Part shown: positions 9,653-19,021 of the stretch, piece by piece | Numbering within the stretch: position 1 is the stretch's first letter | Layout of the letters: each line of letters starts with the position of its first letter | NCBI GenBank assembly: GCA_030378005.1 | Contig: JAUCGF010000107.1 | Location: 1 to 51,725, forward strand | DNA length: 51,725 nucleotides | Direction of reading: 5' to 3' | From: Desulfococcaceae bacterium HSG9 | GTDB taxonomy: Bacteria > Desulfobacterota > Desulfobacteria > Desulfobacterales > JAUCGF01 | Program-made: the position numbers and the translations under genes | Notes under the pieces: model-generated | Told to the model about the DNA's origin: nothing | The model's input: only the letters and a program-made list of their open reading frames with translations | Database searches by the model: none

Positions 9653-10176
9653 AAATTGCCTCCTTATTTTGACAATAGAGTTCATCCAGGATAGCAGTTT
9701 TTATTTTAAAGCCTGTTTGGAAAGTCGTGATCAAAGCGAAAAAGCGTGAGGGCGAGGGAAAATTTTTACAATTTTTAAGGTAACAGTTGCGCCATTGCCA
9801 TCAAATTTGCGGAAATTTACACCGTTTTAAGACTTTTCAAACAGTCTCTCATTAATATCATTGTATAACATCGTTTAGCAATAGCTAAAATAATTCATGA
9901 CTGTTTCATCTGCAAAGAATGAGCGACCAATAATTGCCGCGCAAATTAAAATTTAGCCTTTTACTTGACATATTTCTAAAAAATAACTTATTAATTGGTA
10001 TCTTATCAAGATAAACTGAAAGCAGATTACATTTTTCTATTTCTTCACCTGAATTATTCATAAACTTATTTCAATTTCATGTAAATTATGCTATATCTGA
10101 TAGTTAAGCTGGATCATCTGCAAAACAGAGTTTTTTTAAAAACGCATCATTTTCCCCGCTGATAAAGAAGAGCCGG
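9653..10176. other. Intergenic with a palindromic element
   Basis: No gene seen. Positions 9711-9726 (GCCTGTTTGGAAAGTC) and 9831-9846 (GACTTTTCAAACAGTC) form a 16-bp imperfect inverted repeat, delimiting a possible 136-bp MITE. The rest is AT-rich and includes the upstream region of the receiver gene. Confidence 0.45.
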
Positions 10177-10416
10177 ATGAATAATTCGACCCCCGTCCAC
10201 AAAGATATCGCCCCTGAATTTACTTATCCTCAGCCGAAAGATGAAATCACAATCGGTGATATCGGAGACTGATCTTTATCACTCAATTTCGACGGCGGTG
10301 ATATCAGCTCGGATTCAGGCACCCTGCTGTTCCGGGTGGTCGAGGAGTGGCTCGGGTTGATAAAAGCTGTGGCCGATGGTGTCATTCCCGAAATTGATCT
10401 CATAATCTGTTTATGA
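10177..10416 (+). pseudogene. N-terminal remnant of an IS1380-like transposase
   Basis: Reading from ATG 10177, the frame gives about 31 codons, an in-frame TGA, then LNFDGGDISSDSGTLLFRVV and a second stop at 10414. The motif FDGGDISSDAG-LLLRE is typical of the N-terminus of IS1380-family transposases. The rest of the gene is absent; another IS begins 12 bases later. It is dead, with one nonsense codon and a truncation. Confidence 0.65.
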
Positions 10417-10427
10417 ATAATTCAGGT

Positions 10428-11481
10428 TAGGAGTTACGCAGTTGTACAAAATATAGTAAAATTGATATGATTTCAGATTATGAACCCTCCGAAATACAAC
10501 GAATACGATTATATCAATTTTCTAACCGCAACTCCCCGAACTTATAGTTGTACGGAAGCGGAACGGGTGCAACCGGATCAGGAGAACGATCCGTCTCATG
10601 ATTCGATCAATCGCCTCCTTCACAGAATACCTGCTGATGCAGCGTCTCTGAGAGAAGAATCTTTACAGTTCGTTACACAGAACAAAGGTGTTCCAGTATT
10701 GGACGATTCCACTCCGGACAAACCGTATGCTCTGAAAATCGAGCTGGTTACACGCCATTAGTCAGGAAAGCATCACCGGGTTGTAAACGGAATCAATCCG
10801 GTATCTTTGCTATGGACTGACGGAGATGCTCATATTCCGTGTGATTTCAGAATTTATCACAAAGCAGGCGATGGCTGAACTGAAAATGATCATTTCACCG
10901 CCATGCTTTTCAAAGCTGAAAGTTCCGGATTCACTCCTGAATGCGTGCCCTTTGACAGTCAGTATGCCGGCCTGAAGAACCTCAAAGCTGTTCGTATTTG
11001 CGGATGGTCATGGCTGACCCGGCTCAAATCGAACCGACTTGTAAATCCTGACGGCAAAGGTGATATTCCTTTGTCATCGGCAAATATCGCCGAAGATGGA
11101 ACAGTCGTTCATCTCAGAGGTTACGGGTTCGTCTGGATATTCGGGATTGTCGCTGAAAACGGCGCCATCGAATATCAGGCGACCGGTGACACGGATATGG
11201 ATGAATTGACACGTCTCCGACTTTCGGATTTTTCCTGGACAATTGAAGAATATCATCGGGGCCTTAAGCAATTCTGCGGTATCGAACGATGTCGGTGCGG
11301 AATTGCAAAAGCCTGGAGAAATCACATCTGTCCAGCTGTAAGAACTTTTCTGCGGTTTGAGATTTTTAGTCTGAAAAGCGGTTATAGCTGGTTTGAAGCC
11401 AAAACACGTATTATACGGGATGCTGTCAGAGCTTATCTGGCAAATCCTGTATATGCTTTTTAATAAACTGCGTAACTCCTA
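10428..11481 (+). mobile_element. Insertion sequence (IS701/IS4-like) with intact ends
   Basis: A 1054-bp unit bounded by perfect 16-bp terminal inverted repeats: TAGGAGTTACGCAGTT at 10428 and its complement ending at 11481. It contains a single transposase frame broken by two stops. Flanks do not show a clear target duplication. The same end sequence (CGTAACTCCTA) recurs as an orphan at 26787-26797. Confidence 0.8.
10480..11463 (+). pseudogene. IS701/IS4-like transposase with two nonsense codons
   Basis: In one continuous frame the 327-codon gene reads as a DDE transposase: MNPPKYNEYDYINFL at the start, VLDDSTPDKPYA with the first catalytic Asp, PFDSQYAGLKNLK with the second, and WTIEEYHRGLKQFCGIE with the catalytic Glu region. 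It is interrupted by TAG at 10759-10761 (where relatives have Trp in HWSGKHH) and TGA at 10876-10878. No frameshift is needed to join the parts. Both stops are single-base changes from sense codons. It is probably inactive but recent; trans-mobilisation through the intact ends remains possible. Confidence 0.85.
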
Positions 11482-11553
11482 TTTCTTTTAAAAAAAATGA
11501 CTTTTTGTAAATATATTTCGAAAAAGATTGCGAAAGGAAAATTTTTTATCCCT

Positions 11554-12108
11554 TTATTTTAGAGAGTTACAACGATGATCGGGAATTGCTGCGGTACTTA
11601 TGACTTTCTGAGCCTTACGTTTAACATAGCCGTGCTTTTTGAAAAGTTTTTTAACAATTTTTTTACTGACTTCAACACCTTCCGCTTTAAGTCTGTCCGC
11701 TATCTGTTGACTGGTCAGATTCGTCTGACGGATTTTTTCATCCATAGGATCACCGGCTGTATAATTCCATATCACCTTAATAAATTTTTCATTGATATCA
11801 GGGATTGCTTCAAGGCTCGTCTTCCTCCCACCGCCCTTTTTTCTGGTCCTGTCTTTTTCAATCTGCTCGGGGTTATTAAGTTCAAACATACTCCGGTTGA
11901 CTGTTTTGCGGTCACATTCGAAAAGATCAGCAATATATGTTATGCCTCCGTGAGGCAGCTTCATTACCACATATCCTGCATGCAGCCTTCGGTCTTTTTC
12001 TGAAAGTTGATCGTAAAGTGTTTTCATAGCGGCTTCTTCCAAAGGGTTGTAGTGCGTTATCCCGGGAATCAGACTTTCTTTTGTAAGGAAATTTTCCGGT
12101 ATTTCCAT
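11554..12108 (-). pseudogene. Truncated ISAzo13-like transposase (N-terminal half)
   Basis: Residues 1-184 resemble the N-terminal half of ISAzo13-family transposases: an opening SEKDRRLHAGY, a helix-turn-helix-like ITYIADLFECDRKTV, the linker KKGGGRKTSLE, and a second winged-helix-like part ending VKKLFKKHGYVKRKAQK. Relatives continue into a DDE catalytic domain of about 200 residues that is absent here; the frame stops after CNSLK. The 5' end is intact, with GAGGTG ahead of ATG 12108. It is non-functional as a transposase because the catalytic half is missing, though the DNA-binding half might still be made. Confidence 0.65.
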
Positions 12109-12353
12109 TTATCACCTCGTGTCATTGAATTTTATTTCAATCATCTATGACACAGGTATTGAAAAAAGTTACCAAAAATGTTTCTTGAAATTTCATGCTT
12201 GTGATACAGTTAAATTTTAACCGATGATATTTTCACTTTTCATATTTCAAACGACAAACCAAATGGGGAAGTTATTTCGGCCTCATTCCTAAGAATGATG
12301 GTATGTGTAATATAAGTGAATTGTTAATAAACGTTATCAAGGAGTTATAATAA

Positions 12354-12647
12354 ATGAATACAATTAAAAGAATCAGAACAATCACAAGTTTTTTAGCTGT
12401 TTTGGCAATAGTGCTTTGTCAGGGAACTCTCAGCTTTGGGGAAGTTCCGGTTTATCGGTTATATAATACTTTACTGAAAGTACATTTATATTCAACTGAC
12501 GCCAATGAAAAATCCGTTTTGGAAGCCGATCACAATTGGAATTATGAAGGTGTGGTTTGGAACGGATATGAGAGCGATATAGGTCAATACCCGGTGTATC
12601 GTTTGTACAGTCCTGTTTTAATCACCGGTATCTGTGGAAATTTATAA
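12354..12647 (+). pseudogene. Truncated paralogue of the DUF5648/DUF1566 protein
   Basis: A 97-codon frame with a signal peptide followed by one full DUF5648 repeat and the start of a second (YPVYRLYSP). It is nearly residue-for-residue the same as residues 25-82 of the protein at 482-2179. The match stops abruptly after YRLYSP; the next residues (VLITGICGNL) are unrelated and the frame ends 6 bases before the nqrF stop codon. The remaining repeats and both DUF1566 domains are missing. A good ribosome site (AAGGAG) remains. It is a broken copy, probably cut by rearrangement at the nqr flank. Confidence 0.75.
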
Positions 12648-12653
12648 CCCGAA

Positions 12654-13877
12654 TCAGAACTTATCATAAGCGATCATCTCCGGTTCGACGCCGAGGTTGT
12701 CGAGCATATTCACCACGGAATCAATCATCATGGGAGGGCCGCAAAGGTAGTATTCAATTTCGGTGGGATCATCATGTTCGTTCAGATAGCTGTTGTGAAG
12801 GCATTGGTGGACATAGCCTGTGGGGCCATCCCATTTTTCGTCAGGTTGCGGGTCGGATAAGGTGATGTGGTAGGAAAAATTGTCATGTTTGTCTTGAAGC
12901 GCCTTGAATTCATCATAAAAAAAGAGTTCACGTATTGATCGCGCGCCGTACCAGAAAGAGATTTTTCTTGGCGTGTTCAGGGTTTCAAGCTGATCCCGTA
13001 TCTGGCTTCGTAATGGCGCCATACCGGCACCGCCGCCGATAAAACACATTTCTCTTGCCGTGTCTTTAACAAAAAAGTCGCCGTAAGGGCCGCTCAACGT
13101 GACCTTGTCGCCCTGTTCCAGATTGAAAATAAAAGATGAACCCTTACCCGGAGGCGTTTCCGCAGCTCCCGGAGGAGGAGTGGCGATACGAATGGTGAAT
13201 CTCAGACGGTTTTTTTCAGATGGCGGATTGGCCAGCGAATAGGCTCTGAAGATAGGTTCTTCGAGTTTGGAATGCACGCCCCATAGATTGAAGCGGTCCC
13301 AATCAGGCCGGAAGCGTTTTTCAATTCTGACTCTGAATTCTGTGTAAGAAAGTTCATATTCAGGTATATCGATCTGAATGTAGGCGCCGGCTCTGAATTT
13401 AAGTTCATCCGCAGGGTCGGTCTCTAACACAAGTTCCTTGATAAAGGTTGCCACATTGGCGTTTGATACCACGACAGCATTATATTTTTTGACATCCAAA
13501 ATTTCAGGCGGCAACTGAATTCTCAAATCTTCTTTCACCTTTAACTGGCAGGCCAGATGCACATTCGCCTTTTTTTCCTTGCGGTTTATATGAACCAGTT
13601 CCGTAGGCAAAAAACCTCTCGCCCCCTCATCAACTTTGCATTTGCACATTCCGCAGGAACCGCCGCCGCCGCAAGCGGAAGGAATAAAAACGCCATTGCT
13701 CGCCAACGCGGACAATAAGGTCTGACCGGCAGGCGCCAGGAGCGGTTTTTCATCATCAGCGTTAATTGTTATCCGGCTGTTCCCTTTTTGCACCACTTTG
13801 GCCTGGATTGCCAAAAGTATTCCCACGAGTAGAAAGATAATGGAAGAAAAGATTGAGACGCTGATGAAGAAAACCAC
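12654..13877 (-). CDS. nqrF: Na+-translocating NADH:quinone reductase subunit F
   Basis: Electron-input subunit: it oxidises NADH and passes electrons through FAD and a 2Fe-2S cluster into the Nqr complex on the inner face of the membrane. The 407 residues comprise one N-terminal membrane helix (about 3-24), a ferredoxin domain with C69, C75, C78 and C110 as cluster ligands, a flavin domain with the FAD motif RAYSLAN, and an NAD domain (GGGAGMAPLRSQI ... YLCGPPMM). The start is GTG 13877, preceded by AGGAG at a good distance. Last gene of nqrABCDEF. Confidence 0.97.
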   Translation of the reverse strand: MVFFISVSIFSSIIFLLVGILLAIQAKVVQKGNSRITINADDEKPLLAPAGQTLLSALASNGVFIPSACGGGGSCGMCKCKVDEGARGFLPTELVHINRKEKKANVHLACQLKVKEDLRIQLPPEILDVKKYNAVVVSNANVATFIKELVLETDPADELKFRAGAYIQIDIPEYELSYTEFRVRIEKRFRPDWDRFNLWGVHSKLEEPIFRAYSLANPPSEKNRLRFTIRIATPPPGAAETPPGKGSSFIFNLEQGDKVTLSGPYGDFFVKDTAREMCFIGGGAGMAPLRSQIRDQLETLNTPRKISFWYGARSIRELFFYDEFKALQDKHDNFSYHITLSDPQPDEKWDGPTGYVHQCLHNSYLNEHDDPTEIEYYLCGPPMMIDSVVNMLDNLGVEPEMIAYDKF

Positions 13878-13903
13878 TTTAAGCTCCTGTTTGCAATGCC
13901 AAG

Positions 13904-14512
13904 TTATAAAGTAATCCCTGAAAAAAGCATAAATCCCATTGCCATCAGACCGCTTACGATCATGGTGATGCCAAAGCCTTCAAGCCCCTTGGGTGTGTCG
14001 GCGTATCTGAGCTTGATACGAATCGCCGCCATAGAGACGATTGCGAGCATCCAGCCGATGCCGGAGCCTGCACCGAACGCAAGGGTTTGCATGAATGTAT
14101 AATTCCGTTCCACCATAAACAACGATGTCCCCAAAATCGCGCAGTTGACCGCAATCAAAGGAAGAAACACGCCCAGGGAACTGTATAAAGCCGGCGTATA
14201 GCGGTCGATCACCATTTCCACGGCCTGAACCAAGGCCGCCACCACCGCGATGAAGGTGATTAATTTCAAGAAACTGAGATCGACAGAAGGCAGTCCCGCC
14301 CACGCCAAAGCGCCGGGTGCAAGCAGGTAGCGCCAGACGATCCAATTGACCGGTGCGGTCACGGACAATACAAACACCACGGCAAAGCCGAGGCCGATGG
14401 CAGTGTCCATATTGCGCGAAACGGCGACAAACGAACACATCCCGAGAAAATAAGCCAGCAGGATATTGCCGACAAAGACCGAATTTAAAAAAATGCTTAT
14501 GATATTTTCCAT
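13904..14512 (-). CDS. nqrE: Na+-translocating NADH:quinone reductase subunit E
   Basis: A 202-residue integral membrane subunit with about six helices and the conserved motifs [14 protein letters not shown] and [13 protein letters not shown]. Together with NqrD it forms the inverted-repeat core carrying the membrane iron centre (a conserved Cys in LGMCSF fits). It begins 4 bases after the nqrD stop, so is co-translated with it. Length and motifs are normal. Confidence 0.96.
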   Translation of the reverse strand: MENIISIFLNSVFVGNILLAYFLGMCSFVAVSRNMDTAIGLGFAVVFVLSVTAPVNWIVWRYLLAPGALAWAGLPSVDLSFLKLITFIAVVAALVQAVEMVIDRYTPALYSSLGVFLPLIAVNCAILGTSLFMVERNYTFMQTLAFGAGSGIGWMLAIVSMAAIRIKLRYADTPKGLEGFGITMIVSGLMAMGFMLFSGITL

Positions 14513-14516
14513 GTGT

Positions 14517-15134
14517 CTATTCTTTTGTAATGGACTTCTGTAACCATACCAGAAGACCGATAATAATGAAAGCTGCCGGGGCTAGCTGCATAAATCCCAT
14601 ATTCTCATAACCGGCATTATAAAAAGATTGGGGAATGACTTGAAAGCCTAAGAGTTTTCCGGAACCCAGCAGTTCCCTGATAAATGCGACAGTTACCAAA
14701 ATCACCCCATATCCCGCGCCGTTGCCCAAGCCATCTAAAAATGAAAGGCCTGGCGGATTTCCCAGGGCAAAGGTTTCAGCGCGTCCCATGACGATGCAGT
14801 TGGTAATGATGAGACCCACGAAAACGGACAATTGTTTGCTGATGTCATAAAAGAATGCTTGCAGCACTTCATCCGCCAAAATCACCAGTGATGCGATAAC
14901 GCTCAATTCGACAATCATACGAATATTCCTGGGGATAACATTACGCATTGAAGATATAATCAGGTTGGAAAAAGCGACAACAAAGGTCAATGAAAGACCC
15001 ATGACGATGGCGGTTTTCATCTGAACTGTCACCGCCAGCGCGGAACAGATTCCCAAAGACTGAATGGAAATCGGGTTATTACGGCCAAGCGGATCGGCGA
15101 ATGTTTTAAAAGGTTTGCTCTTTGTTATTTTCAT
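14517..15134 (-). CDS. nqrD: Na+-translocating NADH:quinone reductase subunit D
   Basis: A 205-residue membrane subunit homologous to NqrE and RnfE, with [16 protein letters not shown] (conserved Cys for the membrane iron centre) and [15 protein letters not shown]. The ATG at 15134 follows a 305-bp gap filled with tandem palindromic repeats, and there is no good ribosome site ahead of it, unlike the other nqr genes. Its expression may thus depend on read-through from nqrC or on sequences in the repeat. Confidence 0.95.
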   Translation of the reverse strand: MKITKSKPFKTFADPLGRNNPISIQSLGICSALAVTVQMKTAIVMGLSLTFVVAFSNLIISSMRNVIPRNIRMIVELSVIASLVILADEVLQAFFYDISKQLSVFVGLIITNCIVMGRAETFALGNPPGLSFLDGLGNGAGYGVILVTVAFIRELLGSGKLLGFQVIPQSFYNAGYENMGFMQLAPAAFIIIGLLVWLQKSITKE

Positions 15135-15160
15135 AGCATTATCAATCTGTTTTCAGTTTT

Positions 15161-15427
15161 GGAGTGCTGACTTCAGTTTACTTTACCCATGACGCAAGCT
15201 GAAGCTTGCATTCCACTTTGTTAACGTATGTAAGTTATTTAATTTCTAACCTTAATTTACCCATTTGGAGTGCTGACTTCAGTCAGCTTTACCCATGACG
15301 CAAGCTGAAGCTTGCATTCCACTTTGTTAACGTATGTAAGTTATTTAATTTCTAACCTTAATTTACCCATTTGGAGTGCAAACTTCAGTTTGCTTTACCC
15401 ATGACGCAAGCTGAAGCCGGCACTCCT
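15161..15427. repeat. 106-bp tandem palindromic repeat inside the nqr operon
   Basis: Units begin at 15161, 15267 and 15373 with GGAGTGC and repeat with a period of 106 bases; the third is cut short at about 15427. Each unit holds a hairpin (GGAGTGC...CTTCAG pairing with CTGAAG...GCA(T/C)TCC) plus an AT-rich spacer. The hairpin belongs to the same loose family as sequences at 28134 and 28289. It separates nqrC from nqrD, which are normally adjacent. Confidence 0.85.
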
Positions 15428-15439
15428 CTTTGTTAATAT

Positions 15440-16147
15440 TTACTTTTCAATTCTTGCGCCTTGCGTTCTGAAACGCACTGACACCGGTTCGTAATCCTGC
15501 AAAATCGCTTTAAACCCCGTTGTTAAAAATTTTCCGGTCAATGTTGCGCCGCTGATGCCATCCACAAAATTGGGTTGTTGCGTTAGAGAGATATTTTCGT
15601 GTACACGTCCTTTGGCCACGCTGATTGAAACAAAATCGCCTTGAGCGTCAGTAATTTTTTTACCTCTAAAATTTTTCTGAAACCAGGCTTGTTCGATTTC
15701 ACCGCCGAGGCCGGGCGTTTCCGAATGTTTGTAAACCGTGAAGCCCGAAATTGTGGAACCATCTTTTTCCAGCGCGAGATAACCTTTAATCGGTCCCCAA
15801 AGTCCGCGGGTGTTGACAGGAACCACATAACGTTCCGGAAGTCCGTCCGCAATATACAACCATATCGGAAAGCCGGTGCCGTGAGTTTCGCTTTCCGGCA
15901 TGATCCGGCCATCTCCCCCAGCCAGCATGCTTTTTATATTGGCCGCGAACATTGTTTCGATCTCTTCGTAAGAATACCGTTTGTCCTCATCTATCAGTCC
16001 GACAGATTTCAAAATATTTTTCTGCCGGTCTGCAAGTATATTACGCATTTTATAAGGTTTAAGTCCGAGCGCTGCGGCCGTAAGAAGCGTGCTGCAAACA
16101 ACAGCCATGCCGACAGCAAATAATATGGATTTCAGATTATCAGACAT
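15440..16147 (-). CDS. nqrC: Na+-translocating NADH:quinone reductase subunit C
   Basis: A 235-residue subunit with one N-terminal membrane helix (about 7-28) and a periplasmic FMN-binding domain. Thr202 in DGISGATLTG is in the flavinylation motif that carries covalent FMN. ETPGLGGEIEQAWF is the other family signature. It overlaps nqrB by 8 bases (coupled translation). Flavinylation needs ApbE, which is not in the window. Confidence 0.95.
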   Translation of the reverse strand: MSDNLKSILFAVGMAVVCSTLLTAAALGLKPYKMRNILADRQKNILKSVGLIDEDKRYSYEEIETMFAANIKSMLAGGDGRIMPESETHGTGFPIWLYIADGLPERYVVPVNTRGLWGPIKGYLALEKDGSTISGFTVYKHSETPGLGGEIEQAWFQKNFRGKKITDAQGDFVSISVAKGRVHENISLTQQPNFVDGISGATLTGKFLTTGFKAILQDYEPVSVRFRTQGARIEK

Positions 16148-17318
16148 TGGCTATCCTCTTTCTGAGCCTCTGCTTAATTGTAAAATAATCTAATAAAGGC
16201 GCGAACAGATTCATAAAAATGATTGCAAGCATTACACCTTCGGGATAAGCTGGATTGAAAACGCGAATCAGCACTGTCAGAGCGCCGATAGCGAATCCGT
16301 AAATCCATTTAGAAGCATCCGTTCCCGGTGCGGTGACCGGATCCGTGGCCATAAAGGCGATGCCAAAAGCAAAACCGCCCATTACCAAGTGACTGCAAGG
16401 ATTCAATGACTGCCAGGCCATAGACGAGTCCGCAGCTAAAATATTCAAAAGCCATCCGATGCTCAGAACGCCCAAAACACCTCCCGCAATGATTCGATAA
16501 CTGGCAATGCCTGTAATGATAAGCAAGAGCGCGCCGATCAGGCAGGCCAGTGCGGATGTTTCCCCAATCGACCCCGGATATACGCCCATGAAAAGCTTTG
16601 TAAAAGAGTAGCCTGCTTGGGACAAAACCGTATCAATCGCCTGATCTGGCTGGGTGATGGCGGCGATGGCAAGCGGCGTGGCACCGCTGATGGCGTCGGG
16701 AGTTTTTTCGTCAATAACCGTCCATACCGAATTGCCTGACATACGTACCGGATAGGCAAAAAACAAAAAAATACGCCCGGTCAGAGCCGGATTGAGGATA
16801 TTTCTTCCCGTTCCGCCAAATATTTCTTTACCGATGACAACGCCGAATGAGATACCCACAGCCGCCTGCCACAAAGGAATTGTCGGCGGCAGGGTCATAG
16901 GAAACAAAAGTCCGGTGACCAGAAACCCTTCACTGATCTCTTTTTTGCGGATAACAGCAAACAGAAGCTCCCAAAAAAATCCTACTGTGTATGACACAAT
17001 GACCAGCGGCAGAACAATCTGTAAGCCTTTTATGAATGCGGGAAAAAAAACGCTATCGCTCCCGGATACTATAAGTGCCTGATAGCCGGCATTGTATATG
17101 CCAAAGAAAAAAGAGGGCATCAGAGCCAGAATGACAAAACTCATAAAGCGTTTCAAATCCAGGCTGTCGCGCACATGTGCATCGGAAACAGTCGCAATTC
17201 CGGGGATAAAGAAAAAGCTCTCGGTCGCATCAAAAAGCGGTTTGAATCTTTCCAATTTACCGCCGTGGGAAAAGTGATGTCTTTGGGCGTCACACACACT
17301 TTTGATTATCTTCATCAT
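16140..17318 (-). CDS. nqrB: Na+-translocating NADH:quinone reductase subunit B
   Basis: A 392-residue subunit with about ten membrane helices. Thr214 in DAISGATPLA is the expected site for the second covalent FMN. GGTGRNILNPALTGR and FMATDPVTAPG are typical of NqrB/RnfD. This subunit forms the main part of the sodium path and binds riboflavin and quinone in characterised homologues. Its ATG shares one base with the nqrA stop. Normal length, no anomalies. Confidence 0.96.
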   Translation of the reverse strand: MMKIIKSVCDAQRHHFSHGGKLERFKPLFDATESFFFIPGIATVSDAHVRDSLDLKRFMSFVILALMPSFFFGIYNAGYQALIVSGSDSVFFPAFIKGLQIVLPLVIVSYTVGFFWELLFAVIRKKEISEGFLVTGLLFPMTLPPTIPLWQAAVGISFGVVIGKEIFGGTGRNILNPALTGRIFLFFAYPVRMSGNSVWTVIDEKTPDAISGATPLAIAAITQPDQAIDTVLSQAGYSFTKLFMGVYPGSIGETSALACLIGALLLIITGIASYRIIAGGVLGVLSIGWLLNILAADSSMAWQSLNPCSHLVMGGFAFGIAFMATDPVTAPGTDASKWIYGFAIGALTVLIRVFNPAYPEGVMLAIIFMNLFAPLLDYFTIKQRLRKRIANV

Positions 17319-18661
17319 CAGACAAGCTCCTTATAATACGCCGCCTTAGCCTGTTTAAAACGTGCGCAAAGCTCTATTTTGGAGGGGCACACATAAGTAC
17401 ACAGCCCGCATTCCGCACAATCGAGAAGACCATGAGCTAAAGATTCCTCAATTTCATCGGCAATGACACTCTTATAGGTGAACTGAGGCAAAATATCCAC
17501 CGGACACACCTGGGCGCAGTACCCGCAATTGATGCACGCCCGCAGTTCGCCATGCAGACCGCAGTTTAGCGCAAGTTCAGACGTGTTAAAACAGGACAGA
17601 AACGTTTTGGAGGAACTGGGTTTGCCGTATCCTGGGCGAATAAAACCAAAAGCCTCCTCGTTATCTCCTTGTGTGATAAGGGTCAGCGAATTTTCATAAA
17701 ATCCCATGTAGCTGTTTTTCGCCCCTGTATAACCTCTGAACAGGCCCCCTGCCACAAAGCGGACGCCGGATGTTTTGTATTTATGCCATTGTGCCAGTTC
17801 AGTCAGAGGAACACCGGCGCGTGTCTGAAAATGTTTGCTCTCATGCGCCTGACTGCCGGCCAAAACCATAATTCGTTCTATGGGGTAGAGGCCGGTTTTA
17901 AAAAAACGTGCCAAGTGAAGCACATCCTGGCCATCAATATACCATGAACCGTTTTCCTCAGACGACTTTTTACTATGATAAAGCATGACGCCCGGATCAT
18001 CAACCGGGTAATCTCCGTGGCAGGTGTGGGTGATAAGATGATTCAGTGAATTGATAATGGAAGAATCACCCGGCCTGCGGGCTACATAAACTTTTTCAAC
18101 CAACTTGCGCAATATTCTGACACCGAATTCAAAAAGTTCGGCAGCGCCTTGCAGATATACCTCCGGTCGCGGCTGAAAAGGCTCGCTATCCCCCAGATTG
18201 ATGAAAATTCCCGGAGCGCGGCCTTGAGGGTCAGTAATATCCCGAAACGGAAATGATTTGATAAAGGGCCAGATGCCACCATCGGTCATGGCTCGCACCA
18301 GATCATCCCGTTGGGTTGTTTCGAGTTCTTGGTCGGTGAGCGGTTTAAATCGGACAGATTCCTCTTTTTTATCAACACGGATCACGATCTCTCTGATAAC
18401 GCGTCGCGGACCGAAATTAATCACATCAATTTCACCGCCGCCCGGAGACAGGAACTTTATTTCGGGGTTGCGTTTATCTTCAAAAACAGGGCTGCCTATT
18501 TTAACCCGGTCTCCGACCCGAACTTTCAATCGAGGCTTTATAAAAGGGATTCTTTCAGGCACAAGGGCCACATGCGAAGGCTTTGCCAGTACCTCTGTTT
18601 CAAGAGCGGGTTTGCCTGCGATATTCAATTTGCAGCCCTTTTTAAGGCGCACCGTAATCAT
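17318..18661 (-). CDS. nqrA: Nqr subunit A carrying two 4Fe-4S motifs
   Basis: First gene of nqrABCDEF. The 447 residues resemble NqrA/RnfC: an N-terminal barrel-like region (GKPALETEV, LKVRVGDRVKIGSPVFEDK) and a central Rossmann-like region. The C-terminal region has two complete ferredoxin motifs: C376-x2-C379-x2-C382-x3-C386-P and C415-x2-C418-x2-C421-x3-C425-P. Characterised NqrA proteins lack intact versions of these, while RnfC has both. The gene is nevertheless NqrA by context, since it heads an operon with nqrB, C, D, E and F (the NADH-oxidising subunit absent from Rnf). It could hold two 4Fe-4S clusters and exchange electrons with a soluble partner (inference). A sigma-54-like promoter lies upstream. 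Confidence 0.9.
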   Translation of the reverse strand: MITVRLKKGCKLNIAGKPALETEVLAKPSHVALVPERIPFIKPRLKVRVGDRVKIGSPVFEDKRNPEIKFLSPGGGEIDVINFGPRRVIREIVIRVDKKEESVRFKPLTDQELETTQRDDLVRAMTDGGIWPFIKSFPFRDITDPQGRAPGIFINLGDSEPFQPRPEVYLQGAAELFEFGVRILRKLVEKVYVARRPGDSSIINSLNHLITHTCHGDYPVDDPGVMLYHSKKSSEENGSWYIDGQDVLHLARFFKTGLYPIERIMVLAGSQAHESKHFQTRAGVPLTELAQWHKYKTSGVRFVAGGLFRGYTGAKNSYMGFYENSLTLITQGDNEEAFGFIRPGYGKPSSSKTFLSCFNTSELALNCGLHGELRACINCGYCAQVCPVDILPQFTYKSVIADEIEESLAHGLLDCAECGLCTYVCPSKIELCARFKQAKAAYYKELV

Positions 18662-18722
18662 AAAGCTTCCTTTATCTGAGATTCCTCGTCACATTTCATA
18701 TTTTACCCAGTATTATATTGTA

Positions 18723-18738
18723 AGCAATAATCATGCCA
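18723..18738 (-). promoter_or_regulatory. Sigma-54-like promoter of the nqr operon
   Basis: On the minus strand the sequence reads TGGCATGATTATTGCT, with GG and GC dinucleotides separated by exactly 10 bases, as expected for -24/-12 elements bound by RpoN. It ends about 62 bases before the nqrA start codon. Seen by eye; no weight-matrix score was computed. Confidence 0.6.
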
Positions 18739-19021
18739 TTTGTAAAAAGCGAGTTTTTGTGGAAAAAAACCGTTTTTTTAGTCAGCATTTATAAAGGATT
18801 TGATCTCAAAATGCAAGCCGTTAATCGGAAGTGTTGATATTGTCTTATGATACATAAGTGTCCCATATTTGAAAATAAAACAATTTTAACTTTTACTGAA
18901 AATATTATGCCGGATAAATAGAAGATAAAATTTCATATCATATTGTGTTTATTATGTTTTTCTTAAAGAAAAAGGCCGGTTATTAAGAAGGATTAATATT
19001 TTTCGGACAATATACATACTC

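Noticed and set aside
10480..11463. Stop-codon reassignment or read-through of TAG and TGA in the IS transposase
   Set aside because: Neither TAG nor TGA appears inside intact host genes here, and the neighbouring transposases are also decaying. Simple nonsense mutations explain it.
11554..12108. Standalone DNA-binding regulator
   Set aside because: It looks regulator-like, but the helix-turn-helix, GGGRK linker and second winged part match the N-terminal half of ISAzo13 transposases; truncation is the simpler reading.
15161..15427. Tandem repeats in nqr as a CRISPR or riboswitch
   Set aside because: Period of 106 with near-identical spacers excludes CRISPR. No known riboswitch core was recognised; hairpins fit a REP-like family.
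17318..18661. Operon being rnf instead of nqr because of the RnfC-like clusters
   Set aside because: nqrF with ferredoxin, FAD and NAD domains is present and rnfB is absent, so the operon is nqr.
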